Below, piece by piece: positions 10,270 to 19,723 of a DNA stretch of 64,000 bases (position 1 is its first letter; every line of letters begins with the position of its first letter). The notes beneath the pieces were generated by a model. That model was not told the DNA's origin, did no database searches, and saw only the letters and a program-made list of their open reading frames with translations. The stretch comes from Hyaloperonospora brassicae. Taxonomy: Eukaryota > Oomycota > Peronosporomycetes > Peronosporales > Peronosporaceae. The DNA lies in NCBI GenBank assembly GCA_947650285.1, contig CANTFL010001187.1, forward strand, positions 287,427 to 351,426, given 5' to 3'. The translations under genes were made by a program, and so were the position numbers.

Positions 10270-11337
10270 TGCACCTTCTTATTGGTAAAGTGAGCGCACT
10301 CCTTCCAGCCGCACGGGGGCGATATGCGGTATTGACGTGGGTGGAGCGATCCCGATTGCGCAGAGATTACGGCCAGTAGCGCCTTAGTTTCGCGAAAAGC
10401 TATCAGATTTGATCAAAGGACTGCTATCAGCCAAGATTATTCGACCTTCCACATCACCATTGCTTCGCCAATCGTCGTAATTATCAAGAAGAATGGCGAG
10501 TATTTTCGATTGTATGTCGACTATCGACGAGTATATCAGCTAAAAGTGCTGATGGTAAATTCAATGCCATTGATCAGCGAACTTATACAGGTAATGGACA
10601 AAGCGATATGGTGTTGCTCACTGTATATGGCAAGCGAGGTTTCGGTGGTGGAGATGATAGAACAAGCAAGAAGTATTTCCGCATTCATCACGTCATCAGG
10701 CTTGTTTGAATGGCTACGGATGCCGTTTGGGTTGAAAAACGCTCCGCAGATTTCCCAACGCCTGATCGACAATGCATTGTATGGCTATATGATGATCGGG
10801 GCCGATCCAGACGCCTTCTCTATGGAGCCGTACAAACGGATCGACGTGTTCCCAAAAGGAGAACCGGACACCAGTCAAACACCATCTGTGCTAGGTCGGA
10901 GATCGTACATCGATGATATACTGTATCCAGCTACATCCTGAACCTCTTTATACAAAAGAGTAAAATGATTGCTACGTGTATGCAACAAGTGGAATTTGTC
11001 GATCAGCGTGACCAAACGTTTTTGGGGACGGCGCAATGTGTCTTATCTCGATCATCAAGTATCACTCGTGGGATTATAATCCCACCCGAAGGATCTCGGA
11101 TCGCTGGTCAACATTCCATTTTCTCGAACGCTGCGGTCGATGCAGTCATTTTTAGGGAGTATTAATTAGTATAGCCGATTCATTTAAGATTTTGCGATAT
11201 ATGCATCAGTGCTATACGAATTACGCGAAGCCGACTTCCACAAGATTCGACGTATGGTTGAGGCGGAATCGGCAACACGGAATGAAAAGAAAGCTGACGA
11301 CAGGAAGTGTCGTGGTGATCACGATCCAACCAAAACG
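10270..11337 (+). pseudogene. degenerate reverse transcriptase, A1
   Basis: Fingers and palm can be followed from about 10300, with SPIVVIIKKNGEYFRL, a substrate-binding block FGLKNAPQISQRL and the YIDD active-site box (codons 10906-10917). The first catalytic Asp is lost: the usual SLDMASG block reads SLYMASE (Tyr codon 10624-10626), so the enzyme cannot be active. Between NALYGY and YIDD there are about 45 residues where Ty3-type RTs normally have about 15. A2 has the same insertion, so it is ancestral. A stop closes the frame at 10939-10941. The thumb and connection continue in other frames up to LYELREADFHKIRRM (11209 onwards). Confidence 0.8.
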
Positions 11338-11487
11338 GTGCTACAGAGGGCAATCCAAAGTTTTCCGGTGCTGAAAGGGGCGATCCGAACCGTAACAGTG
11401 TTACAGGGGGCGATCCGAACCGTAACAGTGTTACAGGGGGCGATCCAACGTTTTCCGGTGTTGCCGGGGGCGATCCTACCTGCACGG
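11338..11487 (+). repeat. five 30-bp repeats coding a decapeptide, RT-RNase H linker of A1
   Basis: Five head-to-tail 30-bp units with starts at 11338, 11368, 11398, 11428 and 11458. All begin GTG and contain GGCRATCC. In the sense frame each codes ten residues of the form VLxGAIxxxx (VLQGAIRTVT twice). A2 has five units at the same place with a different sequence but the same decapeptide plan. Confidence 0.85.
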
Positions 11488-11526
11488 ACAGAAGTCGATG
11501 GGAGAAGGCAATAATTTCGTTCACTA

Positions 11527-11762
11527 TGTTGAAGGATAAGATCGCTAAGCCTCCAATTCTTAAACGTTTTGATCCGTATCGCCCTCCAGTGTTCGTGGTC
11601 TATGCTAGCAAATGGGCAGTATCTGCTGCTTTGCTACAAGAACACGATGCAGTATACTGACTGGTAATGTTCACTAGCAGAACTCTAAAACCAAACGAGA
11701 TAATCTATGGAATAGTGGAGAAAGAAGTTGAAGCTCTGCTGCGCATCCAAACTATCGGCTAC
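11527..11762 (+). pseudogene. A1 RNase H domain, first part (split by element B)
   Basis: Start of the usual Ty3/gypsy RNase H, which degrades the RNA of the RNA-DNA hybrid. KRFDPYRPPVFVVYASKWAVSAALLQ matches the start of the family fold, with Ser where the first catalytic Asp often stands. VEKEVEALL carries the expected Glu. One TAG lies after the HDAVY piece. The domain stops at GCTAC (11758-11762), where element B is inserted, and resumes at 19468. Confidence 0.75.
11758..11762. other. target site duplication of element B, left copy
   Basis: GCTAC immediately before the LTR start; the same five bases follow the right LTR at 19463-19467. Confidence 0.85.
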
Positions 11763-12293
11763 TGTAACGGAGTTACACGTCTACAGGTAGTCGACAATCG
11801 GTGTGGTGCACACAAATGATAGGATCCCCTATAAAGTAATATTATAACACAAGTATCAATTGTTGAAGGCTGATGTCTGTCAAACATTGATTACGAGATC
11901 TTTTAATAGGTTTATTTAGGACATAAGTGAGTAGGTTAGTTACTTTGTTCTACGGTGTTCTTTTAGGGTAAAAGAAGAATATTTCAGTTCCCATTTTGAT
12001 CAACAAAAGATACGTGTCTCTCTGAGGCGTCTTGCGATCGTAAGGAAGTAGCAACGCCTTATTAAGGCAGCTACTCCTTGTGCACTTAGTGCGTTTGATT
12101 CTTTGAATCGTTTGGTCCCCCTGGAACAGGGACCGTAAGCTCTTTGAGCTTGTTGACTCTTTAGGTCGGGTCCTTTGAACCACCCTTTAGCTCTCGAAGC
12201 TGTTGACTCTTTGAGTCGGGTTCGTAGAACCAAAGTTACTCGTAAGAGCGTTAAGTCTTCCTCTGACTTAAGGAGCTGTGTAGCTCTGCTACA
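11763..12293 (+). repeat. 5' LTR of element B
   Basis: Runs from TGTAACGGAG to GCTACA. Its second half is a chain of small perfect hairpins: 12114-12134, 12137-12151 (AAGCTC-TTT-GAGCTT), then GACTC-TTT-GAGTC, GGTTC-GTA-GAACC, a TTAAGTC/GACTTAA stem, and 12279-12293 (TGTAGC-TCT-GCTACA), the last ending exactly at the LTR end. Confidence 0.9.
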
Positions 12294-12295
12294 CT

Positions 12296-12303
12296 TGGTA
12301 TCA
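12296..12303 (+). other. primer-binding site of element B
   Basis: TGGTATCA begins two bases after the LTR end. It matches the start of the primer site complementary to the initiator methionine tRNA used by many Ty3/gypsy elements; beyond eight bases the match fails. Confidence 0.6.
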
Positions 12304-12352
12304 CTAGTATTCAATCTACACTTGAGTCGGTACCGACTGATTCTCTGTGAGG

Positions 12353-13311
12353 ATGGAGCGATTTACACCCCTCTCTGAGGCTCGAAAGGTCGGGCTTGAA
12401 AAGCTGATCGCGGCCGTAGGCCCTGAGTATGTTGAGTTTCTTGCTGCACAAGGTCCCGATGTGCTCAATGCACGTGTCGAGGCCTTCATGCAGTATAAAA
12501 CGGCCCTTTTAGGTTAGGTTCAAAACCAAGTAGCGTCGGCTATGCCAACACGATACGTGGCGATGCCAAATGAAGAGGCTAAGCCTCGTTCCCTTAGGGT
12601 GGAAGCTAAACATTACTCCATGAAGGAGAGAGAGATCTCACCCTCTGGATCCGTGAAATTGAGATGGCCATGAGCTCTGACCTTATCTCACTGGAGTATC
12701 AGCGGGTCTCGCTGGCCATCTCCAAGCTCGATGGAAGAGCTAGAGTGTGGTCTCTGACGTGTGGCACGTCGGTCGACTTGGCGTTTCCCACATGAGATTC
12801 GCTCAAGTTAGACCTATTGCGAGTTTTCTCGCCGCCTAACCAGGCCTATCGCGTGCGCTCACGCTTCTTGTCTACCCGTCAGGGTAAGAATGAGCTAGCG
12901 GACTATGTCCAAGAGTTGATAACTCTGATGGCTTCTATGCAGTCTGACCCTCTCTCTGAGATAGTCTATGTGACTGTCTTCATGGAAGGTCTTCGTAATG
13001 GCGTTGCCAGGACTGAGGTGTTTCGGGTCCATCCCTCTACTTTTGATGAGGCTGTTAGCATCACTCAAAATGCTGAGCACAACTTCAAGTCGGCCAGAAT
13101 TGGTGGTAATGGGTACGACCCAAGCTTTGCGAGGGCGACCTCTGAGAGCACCTCGTCTTACTGTAAGCCAGAGCCGATGGATCTCAGCCATGCTGAAGAT
13201 GAACGTGAAGCGGAGCTTCATGTTGCCGAGCAACAACAGGAAGTGAGACGCTGTTATATGTGCGAAAGCACTAAACACTTGCGTCCCACTTGTCCTTTGC
13301 GTGAGCAATAA
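12353..13311 (+). pseudogene. degenerate gag of element B
   Basis: The ATG at 12353 is the first after the leader and begins MERFTPLSEARKVGLEKL. The frame is interrupted by TAG at 12515-12517, shifts near 12630, and meets TGA at 12793-12795. It is then open from 12817 to the TAA at 13309-13311. The central part is the capsid-like Gag domain (WIREIEMAM, then NQAYRVRSRFL and QGKNELADYVQEL). The end has one zinc knuckle, CYMCESTKHLRPTC (about 13252-13293; CxxCxxxxHxxxxC), for nucleic-acid binding. Size and order are normal for a chromodomain gypsy element. Confidence 0.85.
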
Positions 13312-13323
13312 CCGACTCCTATG

Positions 13324-14633
13324 GGTCGAAACCCCAGCCACAACCAGAAACCTGGTATGGCACGGGGAAACGTCGACACCCAGTAGGTGCGGGGCGTCCG
13401 ACTGGAATAGAACTGAGTTCTGTTGCTTCTCTACGAGGTAGAGTGAAACAGGGCTTAGCCCCACTGAGCTCTGTGCCCGCCATCACAGAGCGTGGATACA
13501 AGCCTGGCTTGTTCGTCGCAGAGGCGAAATTTAAAGGCTTTGAGAAGCATTGGTCGATCCCAAACGACTCCGGAGCATCATGCAATTATGCTCGACGTCG
13601 TTCCCTTAACGAAATTTAGCGATACGCTGAAGCGCTCAAAGCGCATGAGGGCGATTCAATCACCGTTCGTTTAGCGACTGATAGTCGCGTCACGGTGCCC
13701 AAAGTTCCGTTGAGCTCAGGTGTGAAGTTTTTGAACTTTGACAGCATTGAACGCTGTCTTGTCCTTGATTTGGATTCTAGATACGATCTCATCCTCGGTA
13801 TGGCTTGGTTTGAACGCCATAAGCAATGGATTGATTGGAGGTCGAAGACCTTAGGCGCCACGCGCAATGTTCCTAGCGAAGCTTCGGATAGTCATGAACC
13901 CACCTTTGCTAGGCAACAAAAGAGCTTTTGGCGCGAGCCATTGACGGAAGATGTCAATGTGCTAGGCATTGGTATGTCAAAGTTAGTTAACTCCAATGCC
14001 AATGACATTGATATTGAGCGGAGCTCTGACACCGTAGGTGAAGAGAGTTATACTCCGTTGAGTGATACTCGTTGTGATACTGAGTCACTGCATGCTGCAT
14101 GAATGGTTGGCCTAGGGCCGAGACATCAAGAATGAAATTCCTCTAATGTGAGTGGGGTGGCACGTAAAATCCCACCGAGTGAGGGCGGCCGAGGTGGCAC
14201 CTCACTTTATGTCGGTAATAACATTGATGGCGAGAAGCCAGAGTGTTCAGGGTCAGGTCCGAATGCTGTACGTAAAGTGGTACGTATTAATCCACTAGGT
14301 GAAGTGTTTGAGTTACGTAACACTTCACCAGATGTCGTTCAAGACATGAAGCCTTGTATAGAGCGTGCTAAGATAAATAGCACCCACGGGGACCCTACTG
14401 TCCCGGCCTCTAGGAAGAGTAAGGTTTCTTTGAGGAAACAATCTCAGCGTAGGGTGGCAACTGTTAAGCGCCCAACGTCCAAGAAGTCACGAAGTAATGA
14501 TAGTGATTATACACTATATACACTTTTCAATGGGCTGACTGGCCAAATTGATGGCAATATTAGTCTTATGACTCTTCCATCCTTGGATACTCTCTTTGAC
14601 CTAGACGAAATGTCTGACGGCGAATTTAGTTAA
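13324..14633 (+). pseudogene. degenerate aspartic protease and linker, element B pol
   Basis: The protease active site is NDSGASCNY with the Asp codon at 13566-13568, and the fold closes with YDLILGMAWF near 13782-13811. An in-frame TAG at 13617-13619 separates them. The same frame continues past a TGA (14100-14102) into a basic, low-complexity linker (to 14633) and then past a TAA into the RT. Because that frame is kept for 1.9 kb despite the stops, protease, linker and RT were one polyprotein. Confidence 0.8.
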
Positions 14634-14663
14634 GCCTTACAGGCAGGAAAATTTTTTGATTTA

Positions 14664-16563
14664 GTGGTCATTCGGCCGAATATTGAGTTGATCTTATCCT
14701 CGTTAATGGACGAGTCTGTCCTTGAGGACACAAAGGCGCCATTGGATGCCCATAGTGGATCGTCGATCCTAGAGTATCCTCTTGATCCTTTCTATCCTTT
14801 GGTAAAAGAATTTCAGGACGTGGTGTGTCACAACCCACCTTCCGTCTTGCATCCCGATAGAGGTGTACGTCATGAAATTGACTTGATTCCTGGAACTAAA
14901 TACTGCGTAACACAGCAGTGGCCTTTACCGAAGAAACAGTGTGACGTCATTGACGACGTCTTTCGTGCAAAGCACGCGGCAGGAATGGTACGTGAGAGCA
15001 AATCTCCCCATTCCACATCGACCTTCTGTGTCAAAACGCTCAATGGGAAGTGGCGCATTGTTCATGCTTACAATAAGCTTAATGCGGCCACCACCCCGGC
15101 TCAGACACCAATTTCGAGGAAGGATGTTCTTCAGAACAATATTGTGGGATGTACAATGTACAGTGCGCTCGACTTAGTCGATGATTGTTACCAACTTCTC
15201 ATGCGAGAAAGCGATATTCCGCTGACAGTGGTCAGCACTCCAAGCAGTATGATCTGGGAGCGGCTAATTATGCTGCAAGGGTTATCAAATGCCCCGGCTA
15301 CATTCAATCGTCTTGTGACACAATTATTCAGACCTCACAGAGGTTATGCAAAGACATACTTTGATGACATCTTTGTCCATAGTCGTGCTATGAACGGTCG
15401 GTCAGATGTGGACAATCACATTGACCATTTACGAGCGGTGCTTGAGTGCATGCGCACGAATAAGTTGTACGCCAACGCGTCGAAGTTCACCTTTGTGCAG
15501 AAGAGATTCCCTTTTTAGGGTGCTTTATTGGTAATCGAGGCCTTACAGCGGATCCCACTAAGGTAAAAGCCATGGTTGATCGACCGGTTTAGAGGAACCA
15601 AAAGGACTTACGTAAGTGGCTTGGCCTTGCCAATTACTTCCACAAGTACAGTAGGAATTACGCAGACATGGCTCAGCCATTGTCTGTATCCATAAAAAGA
15701 ATGTGCCGTGGAGCCGGACTAGCACCGAGCATGATGATTTTCAAGCAGTAAAGGAAAGTCTCCTTCATGGACCAATCCTGGCTTTGCCTGATCCTGATAG
15801 ATCTTTCAGTGTCGTCTGTGACGCAACTTACTTTGCCATATCCAGCGCCCTGTTACAGACCGATTCTGATGGACGGGAACGCGTCATTGCGTTTGAGTCC
15901 CGGCATCTGAAGGCTGCAGAAAAGAACTATTCTATTCATGACAAAGAGCTTATTGCAATGAAGTATGCTATCGTCAAATTAAGCGTTCATCTTCTTGGCT
16001 CTAAGCCGTTTGTGATCTATACAGATCACGCGTCACTACGCACTACGACCCAGTCGCCTCACCTCTCTCAGAGAATGGCTCGTTGGCTTATCTTCTTTGC
16101 CGAGTACAACATCGAGGTGAAGTATAAGCCGGGCAAGCAGAATGCTATGGCTGATGCGTTGTCACGCAGGCCTGAATATGAGCTTTCTAATGTTACGACT
16201 CTGTCGTCGTCGGTCAATGACCTAGTCCGTACGGAATATGCCAAGGATGAACACTGTGTAGCTCTGCTACGTGCTCTAGAGAGCGAGGAGTTTAAGTACT
16301 CGGACATAGAATTTTCGGCACGGTTACGTGCGAGGTTACAACGATATTCTATCGATCAGGACCTGTTGTGCTATAGCACGGATGTGGAGAATACCCCTCG
16401 CATCGTTGTCCCTCATTATGAGGAGTCGAAGTATCGGATCCTCTATGAGGCACATGATACTGCGTTGAGTGGCCATCTCGGTCGTGAAAAGACCTACGGC
16501 TCAGTTAGCCTATGCTATTGGTGGCCCAAACTATACAAATGGGTGAGCACATATGTGCGTACG
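14664..16563 (+). pseudogene. degenerate RT and RNase H, element B pol
   Basis: Reverse transcriptase: GKWRIVHAYNKLN, then YSALDLVDDCYQLLM with its catalytic Asp, LSNAPATFNRL, and the active-site box YFDD (codons 15357-15368) followed by IFVHS. The frame ends at 15516-15518 with a frameshift. The thumb (KWLGLANYFHKYSRNYADMAQPLS) is in the next frame. RNase H (from about 15780) keeps its catalytic set: FSVVCDATYF, IHDKELIAMKYA and VIYTDHASL. GKQNAMADALSRRPE marks its end. The first part of the integrase zinc domain follows (HLGREKT). One stop and at least one frameshift make it inactive. Confidence 0.88.
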
Positions 16564-17345
16564 TGAAAAACGTGTCAACGGGTGAAACCATCACCTCACC
16601 CGGCCGCGCCACTGGCTATTTTGCCTAACTCCAAAGGGTGTTAAGAGTCCATCAGTATGGACTTCCTTTTCGGATTACCGAAGGATTCGTATGGAAATAC
16701 GGGTATTGTGGTCTTTGTTGACCGTTTGAGCAAGATGGCTCATTTAGCAGCGGTGCCACATCCCATTGACGGTGAAGGTAAAGCTTCGCTATTTATCCAT
16801 CGAGTGTTTCGACAACACGGTTTGCCGTTGGCAATTGTCTCTGATAGAGGTCCTCAATTCACTGGGAAGTTTAGGAAGTCCATCTTAAGGTGCTCGGCAC
16901 ACGATTGGACATGTCCACAGCGAATCATCCGTAGACTGATGGGTAAACCGAGCGATTGAATTGCATCATCGGTGATATCTTGCGCAGTGTTTGCCATGAA
17001 GCGCCAAAGCGTTGGAGTTCGATGCTCCCTGTCGTTGAGTTTGCGTTGAATAACGCCGTGCATGCCTCCACCGGCTATACACCGTTTTCTGATAATGGTC
17101 TCACACACCCTCGCGTTCCGTTAACGCTACCACTGCGTGGTTCAGGGCTTGGTGGGGGAGGAGTTACCGAGAGGCTTGCTGATAACAGCCCTTCTACTGT
17201 TCAAAAACAGGTAAGCGATTTTCTCGCAACGCGATTCAATGTATTACGCCATGTGCGTGACGCACTGCCTGATAGCCAAGACAAGCAGAAGGAACAAGCT
17301 GATGCTAAAGACAGAAGTTGTATTGATCGTTATGAGGTCGGATAA
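16564..17345 (+). pseudogene. degenerate integrase, element B pol
   Basis: The enzyme joins the DNA copy to the chromosome. The first cysteine position of the HHCC zinc domain is a TGA (about 16564), and the second (KTCQRVKP) is present. Catalytic core: Asp in SMDFLFGLP (codon 16660-16662), Asp in SDRGPQFTGKF (16843-16845) and Glu in TERLN (16950-16952). The last is reached in another frame through two stops where the family has glutamines (HPxTDGxTERLN). The C-terminal part (SVCHEAPKRWSSMLPVVEFALNNAVH, GYTPF) is readable from 16956. All three catalytic residues are still encoded, but the gene cannot be translated whole. Confidence 0.85.
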
Positions 17346-18142
17346 CAAGTTCTACTCAATGCTATAAACCTACCTACAAATGTAGTGTCTGCTGTCTTCA
17401 AGACAGAGTTGCGCCCGCGCTTCATTGGACCATTCACGGTCGTCGCCAAGAGGGTCTTGCGTATACGCTCACCCTTCCGCGCAAACTGCGCACTTCCACC
17501 CCCGTATTCTACGTTGGTTTGCTTAAGCCGCATCGGGATCCGTCCCACATGAACTTGGAGGCGCTTGCGCCGGGTAGGTTGGCCTTGCCATCGGTTGCTG
17601 AATCCGTATCACGAGGTCAAGCTGAGCCTTTATCCGGGCTTGGCCCAACTCCAACGCCTGGACACGGGCTCGCACCGCGTCAAACGCACTCTGGGTCTTA
17701 CCCAATGTCTCACGGAGACCACTCATCTCGAGAAGCATCTTCTCATGCTCCTCCATCGGTATACCGACCACCTCCGACGCTGCTCGATGATCAAGGGAAC
17801 CGCCAGTTCCATGTGGAGCGACTCCTGAAACGACGTCGTCGTCAGGGTCAGTACCAGTATCTGATGAAGTGGCGAGGGTACCCGGAGTCGGAGAACTCGT
17901 GGGAGTTTGAGACACCCCTTCGGCAGGATTGGCCATACGCCGTTGATGTTTTTGAACATCGTGGAAGGGGTCATCTCTCGACCGAGAGCGCTTCTCGCAA
18001 TAGTGGTGGAGACAGCTGGGTAGTTGGGTCCCGCTTGACCAACACTCACATCAATCGGAACAGCCGGAGCATAGCGTGTGCGAGTTCGCAACTGGCTTCT
18101 GGCCTTAAGCTTGGCGTAATCGTACCGAAGCTTTCGTTCTAG
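17346..18142 (+). pseudogene. integrase tail and CHROMO domain, element B
   Basis: After a frameshift the GPFTVV barrel-like block (17420-17450) and FYVGLLKPHRDPS lead to a proline-rich linker. The chromodomain follows at about 17790-17950, with FHVERLLKRRRRQGQYQYL and MKWRGYPESENSWE. Chromodomains of this kind tether integrase to marked histones and direct insertion. The open frame runs on to 18142, but the last 60 residues look like chance sequence. The minus strand of this segment is also open and overlaps the antisense ORF of the same element. Confidence 0.8.
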
Positions 18143-18823
18143 ACGATCATCTGCCACATCGTCACTTGCTCTGAGAGCTAACACGCTGCTGAGGTGTCGT
18201 TTCCGATTCACCCATCAAACAAAAGCGTTGTCTTCTTCCTCCTGAGATTTGCCTGCGAATAAGAGGATGGTTATACCCTTCATCGGTGGAACCGGTGCAC
18301 CCCGTGCTTGCGTGTCAAGTCGCAACTTGTATTGACCTTGAGTCGTCAAGTGGGGTTGCAGGTACCTCTCACGAAGTGCCTGTCGACTCACCACCTCATC
18401 AGAAGATGTAGGCTCAGCGCCAATGGCCCACGTTACCAAAGAACGACCTGTCGTTTGGCGTATACGCTCTTCCACATTGAGTGGTGTGAACAGATAGCCA
18501 CCACGACCCTCAAGGGTTGCAGCAATCTTCATACGGCGCTGAGCGCTCTCCTCTCGTTGGATAGCCAACTCTTGTTGCTCATCGAGCGGATTAGTGATGA
18601 TGGCATAGCCCACGATAAGTGTTTGATGCGGCGCCGATGGCGCGTTGGCTTCGCCACGCTCGGCAAATGGGTTTGGTGCAATATGAGGCGCTGCCTCTTG
18701 CACTGGTGCGTCGTACATTGTCCTCTCGTCACCATGGCTATCGGTTTCGCTACCATAATCCACATCCACATCGATGCCGAGGTAAGACGAGAGAGTCGAG
18801 GACTCATGGGGTGGTGATGCCAT
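17523..18823 (-). pseudogene. antisense ORF of element B (coiled-coil-like C-terminus)
   Basis: Unknown function. The minus-strand ATG at 18823-18821 lies in an excellent start context (ACCATGG), 109 bp inside the 3' LTR. It opens a 202-residue frame that starts MASPPHESSTLSSYLG and is acidic and Ser/Pro-rich, then turns to charged helical sequence. It stops at TGA 18217-18215, but the same frame continues to 17723, so one stop divides a frame of about 367 codons. A further open frame (17936-17523), offset by a shift, reads as a heptad-like helix (MLLEMSGLRETLGKTQ, VQALELGQARIKAQL), antisense to the chromodomain linker. The layout repeats that of A1 and A2. The alternative is a shadow frame over the 3' untranslated part, but sense frames there look random. 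Confidence 0.55.
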
Positions 18824-18920
18824 GGTGTTTTTTGTTTTGCCAACCGTAAGTTTGAAGCGCACACACACCGTCCTCTTCGAGGAAAGAATTCGATTGACGT
18901 TTTGTGGTAACGTCAGTCTG

Positions 18921-18931
18921 GTGGGGGAGGG
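18921..18931 (+). other. polypurine tract of element B
   Basis: GTGGGGGAGGG directly before the right LTR; typical position and composition. Confidence 0.8.
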
Positions 18932-19462
18932 TTCAACAGGATTACACGTCTACTGGTAGTCGACAATCGGTGTGGTGCACACAAATGATAGGATCCCCTA
19001 TAAAGTAATATTATAACACAAGTATCAATTGTTGAAGGCTGATGTCTGTCAAACATTGATTACGAGATCTTTTAATAGGTTTATTTAGGACATAAGTGAG
19101 TAGGTTAGTTACTTTGTTCTACGGTGTTCTTTTAGGTTAAAAGAAGAATATTTCAGTTCCCATTTTGATCAACAAAAGATACGTGTCTCTCTGAGGCGTC
19201 TTGCGATCGTAAGGAAGTAGCAACGCCTTATTAAGGCAGCTACTCCTTGTGCACTTAGTGCGTTTGATTCTTTGAATCGTTTGGTCCCCCTGGAACAGGG
19301 ACCGTAAGCTCTTTGAGCTTGTTGCCTCTTTGATTCGGGTCCTTTGAACCACCCTTTAGCTCTCGTAGCTGTTGACTCTTTGAGTCGGGTTCGTGGAACC
19401 AAAGTTACTCGTAAGAGCGTTAAGTCTTCCTCTGACTTAAGGATCTGTGTAGCTCCGCTACA
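18932..19462 (+). repeat. 3' LTR of element B
   Basis: 531 bp, the same length as the left copy. Its start reads TTCAACAGGATTAC where the left copy has TGTAACGGAGTTAC, so its first bases are mutated; the rest is about 98% the same by eye. It ends GCTACA before the duplicated GCTAC. Confidence 0.9.
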
Positions 19463-19467
19463 GCTAC
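19463..19467. other. target site duplication of element B, right copy
   Basis: GCTAC, identical to 11758-11762; the A1 RNase H reading resumes straight after it. Confidence 0.85.
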
Positions 19468-19722
19468 ACTATGTTAGTTGCACGAGAGAAAAAAGTACTC
19501 ACACGTCATTCAACGTTGGCCTGGCCTGAACAATCTTCAGGTCTTAATGAGAGGCTGGGAGATGGGCGGCGTTGCTATCAAATTGGACGCGGGAGATCAA
19601 GAAGTGTGAAAAGGGAGAAGATGAAGTACTTGGTACGCTTGCCGCCAGTATTGCCCCGCGCGAAGAGGTTGACGAGATGTTGATTGCGATCCCCCGAGGA
19701 AGCAGCCAAAACATACCATAAG
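19468..19722 (+). pseudogene. A1 RNase H domain, second part
   Basis: This continues the protein cut at 11762. MLVAREKKVLTRHSTLAW here matches ILVSRDITALMRYSTLAW in A2 (about 31437-31490), and ALLSNWTREIKKCEKGEDE continues it after a frameshift. The end (EEVDEMLIAI) leads into the second RNase H. The match across the gap proves that element B entered a once continuous domain. Confidence 0.75.
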
Positions 19723-19723
19723 T

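Larger units (their letters stand above)
11763..19462 (+). mobile_element. Ty3/gypsy LTR retrotransposon B with CHROMO domain, nested in A1
   Basis: A complete 7.7-kb element with 531-bp LTRs at both ends, flanked by the 5-bp duplication GCTAC and interrupting the RNase H of A1. Order: LTR, primer-binding site, gag, protease, RT, RNase H, integrase, chromodomain, antisense ORF, polypurine tract, LTR. The two LTRs differ at about 15 positions by eye, several of them in the first ten bases. The coding part has stops and frameshifts in every domain, so it is inactive. Base use differs sharply from its host: GATC is rare here but very common in A1. Confidence 0.92.

Noticed and set aside
11180..11524. 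Minus-strand ORF with GSPPVTLLRF repeats
   Set aside because: It is the shadow of the sense decapeptide repeat; only the sense frame is shared with A2.
11950..12314. Minus-strand ORFs in the element B LTRs
   Set aside because: They arise from the hairpin chain and are duplicated only because the LTR is.
18308..18817. 169-residue plus-strand ORF at the 3' end of element B
   Set aside because: Composition looks random, while the opposite frame has a good start context and an ordered composition.
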